A stretch of DNA of 64,000 nucleotides from Catenovulum adriaticum (GCF_026725475.1 NZ_CP109965.1:1178001-1242000); one strand, 5' to 3'. Shown: positions 1 to 9,151, counted from the first letter of the stretch. Numbers and translations are program-made. The notes: generated by a model not told the origin, from the sequence alone.

Positions 1-495
1 TGGGACAGCCATAAAGTACATGATCCCACCTTAATATCTTATAAAAATAAATTTTATTTATATTATAAAGGCGAGCGTAAAGGAGAAAAAATGACCATGG
101 GCGGTCGCGAAATTCGTTGGGGTGTGGCAATCGCAGACAATATCGAAGGGCCGTATATTAAATCTAAATATAACCCAATTACCCACAGCGGGCATGAATT
201 AGCTATTTGGCATTATGATGGCGGTATAGCTATGGTCTCTGGCCACGATGGCCCAGAGAAAGAAACCATTCAATGGGCTAAAGATGGTATCAATTTTGAA
301 ATTATGGCGGTTGTAAATGATGTTCCGCCGGCGCTGGGTCTAGTTCAATCGTTAGATTCTGAAAAGCATCCAACAGAAGCGCTAAAATGGGGTCTTGCGC
401 ATACATATAAAGCAAAGCCTGGTAAAACTTGGTTAGAATCAGATAACCATATTACTCGCTTTACTTTTTCTCCGGTGTTTAAAAAACGTATTTAG
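1..495 (+). CDS. GH117-family neoagarooligosaccharide hydrolase, 3' part
   Basis: Open from the first base of the window, so the true start lies upstream; 164 C-terminal residues are visible. The reading WDSHKVHDPTLI, then YYKGERKGE, MGGREIRWGVAIAD, YNPITHSGHE and DGINFEIM matches the five-bladed beta-propeller family GH117. These enzymes release 3,6-anhydro-L-galactose from the non-reducing end of neoagaro-oligosaccharides. Family assignment is by recalled motifs. The ATG at position 91 is internal to the family's conserved region and is not the start. No other agar gene adjoins it inside the window; a GH86 gene lies some 50 kb away. Confidence 0.85.
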   Translation, partial: WDSHKVHDPTLISYKNKFYLYYKGERKGEKMTMGGREIRWGVAIADNIEGPYIKSKYNPITHSGHELAIWHYDGGIAMVSGHDGPEKETIQWAKDGINFEIMAVVNDVPPALGLVQSLDSEKHPTEALKWGLAHTYKAKPGKTWLESDNHITRFTFSPVFKKRI

Positions 496-506
496 AGAAA
501 ATTTAT

Positions 507-537
507 TTAGCCTCTTCAATAAGTTAAGAGGCTAAAT
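507..537 (+). terminator. Hairpin after the GH117 gene
   Basis: Inverted repeat AGCCTCTT / AAGAGGCT with a 9-nt loop starts about a dozen bases after the stop codon. There is no strong T-tract, so it may be a weak terminator or an mRNA-stabilising hairpin. A second short hairpin (AGCCTGA/TCAGGCT, 651-672, followed by a T-run) lies further on. Nothing else was seen between 496 and 709. Confidence 0.45.
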
Positions 538-709
538 AGTTAAGATTAATCTATTCTCAGGAAAATTAAGGCCGTCAATATCCTGCTTGATCTATATACG
601 AGTATGATTTAACGGTTTTTTTGATAAAAATGGGAATTGGAAGCGGAGAAAGCCTGAAATAAAGTATCAGGCTGTACTTTTTAAATAAGCTATTTGGTAA
701 ATAATGTGT

Positions 710-1075
710 TTATTTAACTTCTAATAACTCATGGTATTCTTTGCGGATTTCACCTAGCTTTTTAAGCTGCATCTGAAGGTTTTCAACTTGTCCAGCTTCA
801 ACTTGCGCGATAACTAAGTTAACTTGATTGACTAATTTTTCCATACCTTCATCAAACGTTTCTTGATCTTCAGGTCTGATTTTTTGCATCTTTGCAACAT
901 CTAACTGTTGTTTAAATTGCTTTAAAATATTTTTCTTTTCATCGATGCTTTCAGCTTTTTTAAGTGCTTTGAAATTGTTACCCATAGATTCCATTGCATC
1001 ATGTAATGGATCCGGTTGGCTACAACCAGCTAAAAAGGTCGCGCTTAATAAACTTGCTAGTAAAATCTTTTTCAT
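710..1075 (-). CDS. Cytochrome b562-like lipoprotein
   Basis: Small 121-residue protein with a lipoprotein signal: basic start, hydrophobic stretch and lipobox LAGC with the acylated Cys at residue 18. The mature part is all-helical and resembles cytochrome b562. NNFKALKKA follows a Met (28 or 31) in the place of the axial heme Met, and YH near the C-terminus (His115) falls where b562 has its axial His. Heme binding would therefore be non-covalent, as no CxxCH is present. The b562 family is normally soluble and periplasmic; a lipid anchor would tether this one to a membrane. Assignment rests on alignment by eye. Confidence 0.6.
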   Translation of the reverse strand: MKKILLASLLSATFLAGCSQPDPLHDAMESMGNNFKALKKAESIDEKKNILKQFKQQLDVAKMQKIRPEDQETFDEGMEKLVNQVNLVIAQVEAGQVENLQMQLKKLGEIRKEYHELLEVK

Positions 1076-1254
1076 TATTTTTCCTAAATGTTATTTTAAT
1101 ACGCTTACTTTAAAATGAATTAATATTGGATTCAAGCTATGCTGTACCAAAACTGAGATACTAAAAAATTTAATTATAAAAAATTATTTTAGATCAGCTA
1201 TCAAGCGTAACGGAATGTACAATTTTTGGAAATGTGAAATAGGATAGAAATAAT

Positions 1255-2421
1255 ATGAATGTTAGACAGAAAAATGTAAACACTTTGAACAAATTGCTTA
1301 TCAGCTTACGTGCCAGCTTAGTGATGGTAATACTTGTTTTTAGTAATAATTTATGGGCTAAACCTATTAGTTTCATTTTAAATAGTGTGGTGGCGGATCA
1401 ATCATTGGCTCATAATGAAAAATCAGGCGTTTATCAGCTCACATTACAAACCGATGATTTATCGGCATATCAATTGGATTTATTATTTGCGGTGGAAAAT
1501 CCATCTTATTTAAATGTTGAGCCCAATGGTGAAATTTTTGTCTCAGTTGGCGCGCCCAAGGGTGGGGTGGTTATTTACAAGCCTAGCGCTAATACAAGTG
1601 ACAAAGAGCAATATAAGTTAGCGGCGCAGTTAATGGAATTGGGGAATAACGCTTGTCATGTTAGTTATCACCCAACTGAAGATTTAGTGAGTCTTGCTTT
1701 TTATTCGTCACCTTTTACTAAATTATTAACTTATAAATCAAACACTGGGCAGATAAATGAGTTACATCAATTTACCCATGAAGGTAAAAGTATTACCTCA
1801 AGGCAGCGGAAACCTCATCCGCATTGGTCAGGTTGGTCTCCAGAAGGCCGTTTTTTATATGCGGTCGACTTAGGCACAGATGAAGTTAAGCAATACACTA
1901 AAAGTAATGGTCAATGGAAAATGCAAACTGCCGCTAAATTAGATGCAGGCGACGGGCCACGCCATTTAGCTTTTCACCCAACTCATAGCAAAGCTTATTT
2001 ACTTAACGAACTATCAAATTCACTGGTGGTTTTTGAGCAAGACTTAACAACCGGTGAGTTAAATAGGGTTCAAAAAATAAGCACGTTAAAGCCAGATTTT
2101 ACCGAGCACAGTCAAGCAGCTGCGATTCGTATATCAGCAGATGGGCGCTTTGTGTATGTTTCAAACCGAGGCGAAAATACCATAGCCGCATTTAAAGTAT
2201 TGCAATCTGGTTTAGTTGAACACATTCAAACGATTAGCACTGGCAGTGATTGGCCACGTGATTTTAACTTTTCTGCAGAGCAAGATTATTTGTTAGTTGC
2301 AAATACGCGAGGCGATCAGGTTAATTTATTTAAGCGCAATTCTAAAACAGGGCGATTAACCAATACCAGCATGGCATACCCAATTGCAGCGCCAAAATTT
2401 GTACAGGCATCACCACTTTAA
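1255..2421 (+). CDS. Lactonase-family beta-propeller protein, secreted
   Basis: 388 residues with an N-terminal signal region (hydrophobic residues about 17-33, ending NNLWAKP). Repeated blade motifs such as ACHVSYHPTEDLVSLAFYS, PHWSGWSPEGRFLYAVDLG, GPRHLAFHPTHSKAYLLNE and AAAIRISADGRFVYVSNRG are typical of the seven-bladed YbhE/Pgl lactonase fold. That family includes 6-phosphogluconolactonase. Because this copy is exported, a cytosolic pentose-phosphate role is unlikely; hydrolysis of an extracytoplasmic sugar lactone is possible but unproven. The gene stands alone, convergent with yfcL. Confidence 0.75.
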   Translation: MNVRQKNVNTLNKLLISLRASLVMVILVFSNNLWAKPISFILNSVVADQSLAHNEKSGVYQLTLQTDDLSAYQLDLLFAVENPSYLNVEPNGEIFVSVGAPKGGVVIYKPSANTSDKEQYKLAAQLMELGNNACHVSYHPTEDLVSLAFYSSPFTKLLTYKSNTGQINELHQFTHEGKSITSRQRKPHPHWSGWSPEGRFLYAVDLGTDEVKQYTKSNGQWKMQTAAKLDAGDGPRHLAFHPTHSKAYLLNELSNSLVVFEQDLTTGELNRVQKISTLKPDFTEHSQAAAIRISADGRFVYVSNRGENTIAAFKVLQSGLVEHIQTISTGSDWPRDFNFSAEQDYLLVANTRGDQVNLFKRNSKTGRLTNTSMAYPIAAPKFVQASPL

Positions 2422-2433
2422 ATTTAAACTTTG

Positions 2434-2474
2434 CGTGTTGAGGCTGGCAGTTTTATACAATCATACTCAACACG
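2434..2474. terminator. Hairpin between convergent genes
   Basis: A perfect 9-bp inverted repeat CGTGTTGAG / CTCAACACG lies between the stop codons of the lactonase-like gene and yfcL. Its position suggests a shared bidirectional terminator, although neither side has a clear T-run. Confidence 0.45.
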
Positions 2475-2502
2475 TTCAAAACCGACGGCAGATGAGGTTT
2501 AT

Positions 2503-2802
2503 TTAAGCTTTTAGCTGCTGCAAATCTGTCCATAAGCGGTTAACTAATACGCTATCTTTATCATCTAATTCACCGGCTTCTATGGCTTGCTGTAATGATT
2601 GGTTGGTATTTTCAATTAACTGATCAATATTGAGCTTTTCTTCCATTTCTAAGTAACCAGCCGCTAACATAATATGCCCGCGCAGGTAGCCGGAAGTAAA
2701 TAAAGTATCAGCGTCGGCTTCGCTGACCATATCGTCTAGTTGAGCTTCGATTCGCGTAATAAACGCTTGAGCTTGTTCTTGCTGATTTATTTGCACTGTC
2801 AT
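2503..2802 (-). CDS. yfcL: YfcL family protein
   Basis: A 99-residue acidic helical protein resembling E. coli YfcL, whose function is unknown. It is the last gene of a three-gene minus-strand operon, 4 nt after the NAD-kinase-like gene and two genes after epmC. E. coli also has yfcL next to yfcM/epmC, which supports the name more than the sequence alone does. No signal peptide or membrane segment is visible. Confidence 0.7.
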   Translation of the reverse strand: MTVQINQQEQAQAFITRIEAQLDDMVSEADADTLFTSGYLRGHIMLAAGYLEMEEKLNIDQLIENTNQSLQQAIEAGELDDKDSVLVNRLWTDLQQLKA

Positions 2803-2806
2803 TGTA

Positions 2807-3961
2807 TTAACCTTTCAATTTGTGAGTTGGGTGATCAAAACCAACTGGATAAAGCACTGAATCATGAAAACCTGTGGTCACTTTAATCAAGCCAGCTAAA
2901 GCCTGATTAAGTTGTTCGTCTGGTGTATCAACAATAAGTGGTTGTCCATTTAGCTGTTGTAATTTAGTTTTAGTGGCAATTAAATGTAAATTCGCTTTAG
3001 TTAATTGCTTAATAATACGAGCACTAATTTGCTGATTGCCGCGTCCAAATATATGTCCTTGACCACCAATTAAACTAAAAATCAGTTTTGTTTTAGGGTA
3101 TTCGTGTATTAATTGCCAAATTTCCGTTTCAGTTAAATCGCTGCCAACTAACCTTTGCTTGTAAATGGCGTCAACCCCCAATAAGGTATTAGGTAAATCT
3201 AACGTTTGCATGACCGATTGGGTAGTTGAGCCTGAACCTATTAAATAAAGGCAATCTTCGTCATCTTCCATCCGTTCGATAATATCGGCTGCGATATCGT
3301 CTAGCACTAAAGCTTGGGTTTCTTTACCACCTTGTTTTACCGCTTGTACAAAACGTAAATCCATTGGTACCAGCAAATCACCATAACGTTTAGCTTTGAC
3401 TATGCCTTGTCTAAACTGAGTTTCATCGATATCCATCACGTCAGCTTCTGCCAAGGTTAACATCTCACCTTGAATTAGCTTTTTACATAACTGGCCCGCA
3501 GCGCCTGGAGTAATTGCATACACACCTGAATGAATTTTACAGCCAGCTGGAATACCTAATACAGGGATATCTTCTCCTGCTACTTCGCATACATTTCTGG
3601 CTGTGCCGTCGCCGCCCGCAAATAAAATTAAATCAACGTTATGGTGGGCAAGTGCCTGAATGGTTTTTTGAGTATCTATTGCTTGGGTTGGTATGGCACT
3701 TTGGTGAATTATCTGGGTTTCAAAACCTAAAGCTTGCGCTAAGTCACCGCCCATTTCACCATTTGCAGTATAAATACATATTTGCTCGCTAAATCCGGCT
3801 AAATGATTAAGCGTCAATTGAGCTTTTTGATTGGCTTGTTTACTTGCACCTAACGCAAAAGCTTGTTTTTGGGTTGATTCACCATCACTGCCTTTTAAAG
3901 CAACGCTGCCGCCAATGCCAGCAATCGGATTAATAACTAACCCTAAATTAAATTTTTTCAC
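2807..3961 (-). CDS. ATP-NAD kinase family protein
   Basis: 384-residue cytosolic protein of the diacylglycerol/NAD-kinase superfamily. The signature FAGGDGTARNV near residues 113-123 matches the nucleotide-binding GGDGT loop, and LGIPAGCKIHSGVYAITPGAAG follows in segments as in COG3199 proteins, which are annotated as ATP-NAD kinase-like. These are longer than canonical NadK (about 290 residues) and their substrate is uncertain. Start overlaps the epmC stop by 4 nt, indicating translational coupling. Confidence 0.8.
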   Translation of the reverse strand: MKKFNLGLVINPIAGIGGSVALKGSDGESTQKQAFALGASKQANQKAQLTLNHLAGFSEQICIYTANGEMGGDLAQALGFETQIIHQSAIPTQAIDTQKTIQALAHHNVDLILFAGGDGTARNVCEVAGEDIPVLGIPAGCKIHSGVYAITPGAAGQLCKKLIQGEMLTLAEADVMDIDETQFRQGIVKAKRYGDLLVPMDLRFVQAVKQGGKETQALVLDDIAADIIERMEDDEDCLYLIGSGSTTQSVMQTLDLPNTLLGVDAIYKQRLVGSDLTETEIWQLIHEYPKTKLIFSLIGGQGHIFGRGNQQISARIIKQLTKANLHLIATKTKLQQLNGQPLIVDTPDEQLNQALAGLIKVTTGFHDSVLYPVGFDHPTHKLKG

Positions 3962-4521
3962 CGTTCAAACTCATTAAATTGAGATAAAGAAAAGGGGTAA
4001 GATATTTGATAAAACTCAGCTAAAGCTTGGCAAATTAACTCAGCCCGTGCAGGTAAGCCTGTGCTTAAATAGTAGGTGAGTTGCTGATATATTTTAGCTC
4101 TAAAAACATGGCGGTCGGGCGTGTAGCTGCCATTTAAATTATCGCAACTGACTTTAAATGTAAGCCCACTGGCAACCGATAAACACCATTCAATTGCTTG
4201 AGGTTTAATTTCAACCTGTTCAAATTTGTTTTGTTGAACTTGATCGCGCCCATCAGGACAATACCAATACCCGTAGTCTTCTAGCAAACGACGTTTTTCA
4301 CCCGCTAAACACCAATGTGCTATTTCATGTAACGCACTTGTATAAAAACCATGAGCAAATACAATTTGATGATAAGCTACATTTTTGTTGGCGGGTAAGT
4401 AAATGGGTTCATCTGAGCCTTTGATTAAACGAGTATTATATTTATGTCCAACGGATTCAAAAAAAAGATGAGTTAAATCTTCTATTTTTGGTTCAATGGA
4501 TTTTTTACGACAAAATTGCAT
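3958..4521 (-). CDS. epmC: Elongation factor P hydroxylase EpmC (YfcM)
   Basis: 187 residues with the family motif ALHEIAHWCLAG (about residues 63-74), which carries the metal-ligand His-Glu-x-x-His arrangement. Also present are YGYWYCPDGRDQ and KPQAIEWCLSVASG, all characteristic of YfcM. In E. coli EpmC hydroxylates the beta-lysyl-modified lysine of EF-P as the last modification step. It is first in a minus-strand operon. Neither efp nor epmAB is in this window; only the EF-P-like gene at 31812 is. Confidence 0.88.
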   Translation of the reverse strand: MQFCRKKSIEPKIEDLTHLFFESVGHKYNTRLIKGSDEPIYLPANKNVAYHQIVFAHGFYTSALHEIAHWCLAGEKRRLLEDYGYWYCPDGRDQVQQNKFEQVEIKPQAIEWCLSVASGLTFKVSCDNLNGSYTPDRHVFRAKIYQQLTYYLSTGLPARAELICQALAEFYQISYPFSLSQFNEFER

Positions 4522-4665
4522 TTAAAAATAGAACAGTTTTTAGGTTAAACCCATATGTTACCTGTTATTAAATTTAAGTTCAGCTCAAATAAACTATTAT
4601 TAGCCGCTAAAAAGACTATTATTGATTAAACCTATTTATAAAGCTGTGTCATTAAAGGGGATTGC

Positions 4666-5688
4666 ATGAAGTGGGATAAGTTACACCAAGTTTTTGATAA
4701 AATCACCAAGCAAACTTCAATAACTCAACTTAATACTCTGGGGTTAAAATTTTGTCGTCAGTTAATTTCTGTTTATGAATATCGAATTTATATTAATCAA
4801 TTAACACATACTGGAGAAGAGTTAGAGTTAGCTTTTATTAATGGACCAGCCGAAATTAGCGACAACGAAACTCAAATTGTAAAAGACATTGCCGCTGGGC
4901 GAAAAGCGATTGCCTATCATTTTGAAGAAGCGGGCATCCAGTACATGATGGTCCATAATGATGGGGCTTGTGTTGCCTTGCTTGCGTTTAAACCCGGCAT
5001 TGAAACGAGTGACATTTCGCGACTCAACATTATAAAAACTTTGATTGCAATTTGGACAAATCAAATATCCGTTTTGTCCTTTTATCAACGCGATAGCTTA
5101 ACTGGTTTGTGCACGCCTAATATATTTACCGACGCGGTTAACGGTAATACGTTTTATTCAGAGCAATCATTGCAAAATGATAAAGTCATTAAATTTAAAA
5201 ATGATCGGCGAGACGACTTACATTTACCCAGTTCTCATGCGGTTGCTCTAATTGATATCGATAACTTTAAAATTGTGAACGAACGTTTTGGTCATACAAT
5301 TGGCGATGAAGTGCTTATTAAACTCGCGCGTTTAATGGAGGTGTCGTTTAGGGAAACAGATTTAATTTGTCGTTACAATGGTGAACAGTTTTCGGTATTA
5401 ATTCGTTATGTGAGTAAACGAGGCGCAGAAGAAATTCTAGAGCGGTTTCGTCATCGGGTGGCCGAATCACACTTTCCGAGAATTGAATCTGTTACTATTA
5501 GTATTGGTTATACTATGACACTGTCAGGCATATTAACGAGCGAGCTGATCGAAAGAGCGAATAGAAGTTTAATCTATGCCAAAGAGTCAGGCAAAAATTG
5601 CAGTATCAGTTTTGATACTGTGGCAAAACTGCTCGGTGATAGTTTTGGCAATAGTGAACTTGAAGTGGGCGAAATTGAATTATTTTAA
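4666..5688 (+). CDS. GGDEF-domain protein with degenerate active-site signature
   Basis: 340 residues. The N-terminal ~140 residues look like a GAF-type sensor fold; a GGDEF domain follows (about 155-315). LIDIDNFKIVNERFGHTIGDEVL carries the metal-binding Asp and substrate region, and VTISIGYT ends the domain as usual. The catalytic signature reads NGEQF instead of GG(D/E)EF, so diguanylate cyclase activity is doubtful; it may be a GTP- or c-di-GMP-responsive regulator. No transmembrane segment is visible, so it is probably cytosolic. yaiI starts 15 nt downstream. Confidence 0.8.
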   Translation: MKWDKLHQVFDKITKQTSITQLNTLGLKFCRQLISVYEYRIYINQLTHTGEELELAFINGPAEISDNETQIVKDIAAGRKAIAYHFEEAGIQYMMVHNDGACVALLAFKPGIETSDISRLNIIKTLIAIWTNQISVLSFYQRDSLTGLCTPNIFTDAVNGNTFYSEQSLQNDKVIKFKNDRRDDLHLPSSHAVALIDIDNFKIVNERFGHTIGDEVLIKLARLMEVSFRETDLICRYNGEQFSVLIRYVSKRGAEEILERFRHRVAESHFPRIESVTISIGYTMTLSGILTSELIERANRSLIYAKESGKNCSISFDTVAKLLGDSFGNSELEVGEIELF

Positions 5689-5703
5689 ACAACGGAAATA
5701 TAA

Positions 5704-6174
5704 ATGAAAATATGGGTCGACGCCGATGCTTGTCCGGTGGTTATTAAAGAAATTATATTCAGAGCTGCGCAACGCGCAAAAATTGAAACTACCTTAGTTG
5801 CAAATCATAATATTAGAATACCACAGTCACCTTATATTAAATCTTATCAGGTACCCGCTGGATTTGATAAAGCAGATGATGAAATTGTCCAGCGAATTGA
5901 GGCTGGCGATTTGGTCGTTACGGCAGATATTCCTCTGGCGAGTGAGATATTAGAAAAATCAGCAAAAGCGCTAAACCCCAGAGGCGAAATGTATAGCCTA
6001 GCTACCATTAAAGCAAAGCTTGGTATGCGTGATTTTATGGAAACCATGCGCGCCAGTGGCGTACATACAGGTGGACCTTCGAGTTTAAATCAAACCGATA
6101 AACGCAATTTTGCTAATGAATTAGACAAAGTGATAACGGCATATTTGAATAAGCCCCAAAAGCATGGGAAGTAA
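5704..6174 (+). CDS. yaiI: YaiI/YqxD family protein (UPF0178)
   Basis: 156 residues beginning MKIWVDADACPVVIKEI, the hallmark of UPF0178. The acidic cluster DADACP plus VVTADIPLA and GGPSSLN suggest a PIN-like nuclease fold with conserved aspartates. The biochemical role is not established. It lies just after the GGDEF gene and may be cotranscribed with it. Confidence 0.88.
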   Translation: MKIWVDADACPVVIKEIIFRAAQRAKIETTLVANHNIRIPQSPYIKSYQVPAGFDKADDEIVQRIEAGDLVVTADIPLASEILEKSAKALNPRGEMYSLATIKAKLGMRDFMETMRASGVHTGGPSSLNQTDKRNFANELDKVITAYLNKPQKHGK

Positions 6175-6338
6175 ATTGAGCGAGAAATAGTCTTGTTGCT
6201 GTATCTGGCGGTTGGATGTTTATTATATTAATGTCAATTGGTATAAAAGCAGACAGTTGATACCTCATTTTTCAGTGTGTATGTTGCGGTAAATGAATCG
6301 CTACTCAGCGTTTTTTTAATATTCAAACCCTAAAAACA

Positions 6339-6377
6339 AAAAACGATAGATTAACTGATTAACCTATCGTTTTTTTA
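6339..6377. terminator. Bidirectional Rho-independent terminator
   Basis: Stem AACGATAGATTAA / TTAACCTATCGTT (one mismatch) is flanked by A-runs on the left and a seven-T run on the right. It lies between the convergent yaiI and symporter genes and can serve both. The rest of 6175-6429 shows nothing further. Confidence 0.75.
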
Positions 6378-6429
6378 TGCCATTTAAAAAAGCCCTTCCT
6401 TGGACTATACATGACTAACTGTTATCGGC

Positions 6430-8139
6430 TTACCAAAATTGGATATATAGAGCAATTGTCATGATAACAACCGCTACACCGGCAATTTTGGCGCCTTTTG
6501 AAGACTCAAGATCCATAGCTTCATTAACTGGTAATTCAATAGGTTTGTTTAATGGTTTAATTAAAGTCGCTATTGTGCAATAAAGCATAACTAAAATGAA
6601 ACATAGTGCCATTCGGTCTAAAAACGCAATCTCGTCAGAGAACCATAAACCAGATGCCACAATCATGTCACCAAACACCCATTTGATTGAACCGTATAAT
6701 ACAACGTTTAGTAAAATACCACTCCAACCTAAAAAGCGAGGTGCACGAGGTACTAACATACCGAATAAGAAAATAGCAATAATACCTGAGCTGATAAAGC
6801 CTTGGAACTCTTGAATAAAGGTGAAAATACCACCAAAACTAGGGCTTGCTAATGTAGGTGCAATAAACGCTGAAATAATAACGAATACGACAACACACAT
6901 ACGGCCAACTTGTGGCAATTTTTCATCTGCTAAATCGGGTTTAACTTTTTTAACTAAATCCATAGTTGCAATGGTTGAAGCTGAATTAAGCATTGAAGCA
7001 AGTGAGCTCACAATGGCCCCAAAAATAGCTGCTAAAATAAACCAAGATATCCAAGGGTAAGGTTTAATTAAATTACGCAATAACGTCGGGAAGGCTGCGT
7101 CATAATCAAAGCCACCATTTTGTAATGCTAACTGCTCATAGTATAAGTTAAAGGCTAAAATCCCTGGAATAACAACAACAAATGGAATTAATAGTTTTAA
7201 GAAAGCCGCAAAAACAATACCTTTTTGACCTTCAGCTAACGATTTAGAACCTAAAGTACGTTGAATAATGTACTGATTTAAACCCCAGTAGAAAAAGTTA
7301 GGAATCCATAAACCAATGATAAGTGCTGTCCATGGAATTTCAGCATCATCAATTGGACGAATCATATGCAATTTACCGCCTTCTTCGGCACTACCGGCAT
7401 TTAATAGTTGGAATCTGTCCCAACTGCCTGCGTTTTGAAGTTGATCAACAGTGACATCTTTCAGAGTTGCCGTTTTAACTAACGAAGCTGGATCTGCGCT
7501 ACCTAGTGCTTGAAACGCTAAATAAGCAACAATTGCACCACCAATAATAAGTGCCGAGCCCCATACTAAGTCAGTCCATACACAAGCTTTTAAACCACCA
7601 ACAAATACATAACCTGCGGCTAAAACTGCAATTAACCAACAAGAAGCGGTTAAGTTACCTAATAAAAATACTTCAGGGTAATAGCCTGAAATGACTTTCG
7701 CACCTGAGTAAATAACAGAGGCAGTTGGTACACCCACTAAAATAAATAAAGTTGCGACCGCCATAACTGTTCGTGAGAAAGAACCGTAACGGTATTCTAA
7801 AAACTCAGGAACCGTATAAATACCCGCTTTTAAAAAGCGAGGTAAAAATACAAATGCCACCACAACTAAGGTAATTGCAGCCATCCACTCGTAAGAAGCG
7901 ATTGCCATGCCTAGCCAATCGGCTGCTTTACCAGACATACCAACAAATTGTTCAGTTGAGATATTAGCGGCAATCAGTGAAAAGCCAACTAAATACCAAG
8001 ACAAACCACGGCCAGCTAGGAAATAAGAGCTACTAGATTGATGTTCCAAATCATCAACGCCTTGCTTACTTTTCCATATGCCCATGCCTATCACACCGCC
8101 GACAGCGAGGATAAAAAGGGTAATTTCAATGTAATTCAT
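6430..8139 (-). CDS. Na+/solute symporter, SSS family (SglT-like)
   Basis: 569-residue inner-membrane protein with about 14 hydrophobic segments. Motifs of the sodium:solute symporter family are clear: SSSYFLAGRGLSWYLVGFSL, AANISTEQFVGMSG, ASYEWMAAITL, YTVPEFLEYRYG, and ASMLNSASTIATMDL near the Na+ site. It is closest in look to the vSGLT-type galactose/sugar branch, which fits an agar degrader, but the substrate is inferred. Single gene; start is an ATG with the hydrophobic first helix immediately after it. Confidence 0.88.
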   Translation of the reverse strand: MNYIEITLFILAVGGVIGMGIWKSKQGVDDLEHQSSSSYFLAGRGLSWYLVGFSLIAANISTEQFVGMSGKAADWLGMAIASYEWMAAITLVVVAFVFLPRFLKAGIYTVPEFLEYRYGSFSRTVMAVATLFILVGVPTASVIYSGAKVISGYYPEVFLLGNLTASCWLIAVLAAGYVFVGGLKACVWTDLVWGSALIIGGAIVAYLAFQALGSADPASLVKTATLKDVTVDQLQNAGSWDRFQLLNAGSAEEGGKLHMIRPIDDAEIPWTALIIGLWIPNFFYWGLNQYIIQRTLGSKSLAEGQKGIVFAAFLKLLIPFVVVIPGILAFNLYYEQLALQNGGFDYDAAFPTLLRNLIKPYPWISWFILAAIFGAIVSSLASMLNSASTIATMDLVKKVKPDLADEKLPQVGRMCVVVFVIISAFIAPTLASPSFGGIFTFIQEFQGFISSGIIAIFLFGMLVPRAPRFLGWSGILLNVVLYGSIKWVFGDMIVASGLWFSDEIAFLDRMALCFILVMLYCTIATLIKPLNKPIELPVNEAMDLESSKGAKIAGVAVVIMTIALYIQFW

Positions 8140-8549
8140 ATTTTATCTGTTTTCTCTGTTTGTTGTCCGAAACTATCACTGAATGTGAATAGCGCCACTA
8201 AAAATGTTTAACCTTTAATTTACATAATATAAAAAGGTAAACGTTACACCTCATTATGCCTAATAAATTTGGATTACGATACAAAAAAATAAATATTTTT
8301 AATTTTTTTGTTAGTTTAGTGTATTTTAAAGGTTGATAAAAGAAAGTAACTTGCAGTTTCGACAACGGGTATTTTAAAACTGAAAAAACAAGGTAAAGCG
8401 TTTTATCTTATTTTTGTTTCGCTTTATCGTGGCACCGTTTGTTTATTCGCTTGGCGGACCACATTGGGTTACCATAGTTAAGGCTAAATAAAAAGTGAGT
8501 GTATTTAAATTAATAGCTAAAGTTAGGTCATTTAGGTTAAATCAGAGTC
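8140..8549. other. Intergenic region with symporter and recX promoters
   Basis: About 410 nt of AT-rich sequence between the divergent symporter and recX genes; no coding sequence is supported. It holds one LacI-type operator candidate (listed separately) and a weaker look-alike, GGTAAAGCGTTTTATC at 8392-8407. recA, which usually precedes recX in Gammaproteobacteria, is not here. Confidence 0.6.
8236..8250. promoter_or_regulatory. Possible LacI-family operator upstream of the symporter
   Basis: The sequence GGTAAACGTTACACC contains the core GTAAACGTTAC, a near-palindrome centred on CG as in LacI/GalR-family operators. It lies about 100 nt upstream of the symporter start. No LacI-type regulator gene is in the window, so this is only a candidate. 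Confidence 0.35.
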
Positions 8550-9008
8550 ATGTATCAAAATAAAGTTATTCCGCCGTTAACTGAATACCAACCAGCAAAG
8601 CAATATTTATTTTATTTATTGTCCAGACGCGAGTATTCAAAAATTGAGCTTCAGAGAAAACTTGACCAGCGTAGTTGCCCAAGCTCGATTCAAGCTCAAT
8701 TATTGGCTGAGCTAAGTGAAGATGGTTTACAAAGTGATCATCGCTTTGCGGTCAGCATAGTTAAATACAAAGCGGCTGCAGGTTATGGCCCCAATGTCAT
8801 AAAGCAAATATTAAAGCAGCATCAAATTACAGTCGATTTAGATGATTTACAAGCCGAAACAGAAGTTGATTGGACTGAGGTTATTTTTTATTGCTATCAA
8901 AAAAAATTTGCAGATAAACCCATTAAAGATTACAAAGATAAGCAAAAACGTTATCGTTTCTTATATTCCAGAGGCTTTCCAAGTGATTTAATTCAACAGG
9001 TTTTTTAA
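8550..9008 (+). CDS. recX: Regulatory protein RecX
   Basis: 152 residues with the triplicated three-helix repeats of RecX: YLLSRREYSKIELQRKL, QSDHRFAVSIVKYKAAAGYGP and KQKRYRFLYSRGFPSDLIQ. RecX binds inside RecA filaments and inhibits recombinase activity. It is followed by alaS and csrA in the usual order, but recA is absent immediately upstream, its place being taken by the divergent symporter. Confidence 0.9.
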   Translation: MYQNKVIPPLTEYQPAKQYLFYLLSRREYSKIELQRKLDQRSCPSSIQAQLLAELSEDGLQSDHRFAVSIVKYKAAAGYGPNVIKQILKQHQITVDLDDLQAETEVDWTEVIFYCYQKKFADKPIKDYKDKQKRYRFLYSRGFPSDLIQQVF

Positions 9009-9151
9009 TACAAAGCTTTGCTTAAGTATTAACTAAATCGCTGGTTTGTGGTACATTTCGTTGCAAATTTTTCGGCCGGATGAGTTAATTTTAAGTTAGT
9101 TTCATCTATTCCCGCCCATTACTGTATTGATTGAATTGACAGGATAGACAA

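Noticed and set aside
1194..1376. Minus-strand frame of 60 codons
   Set aside because: Antisense to the signal-peptide region of the lactonase-like gene; hydrophobicity mirrors that gene.
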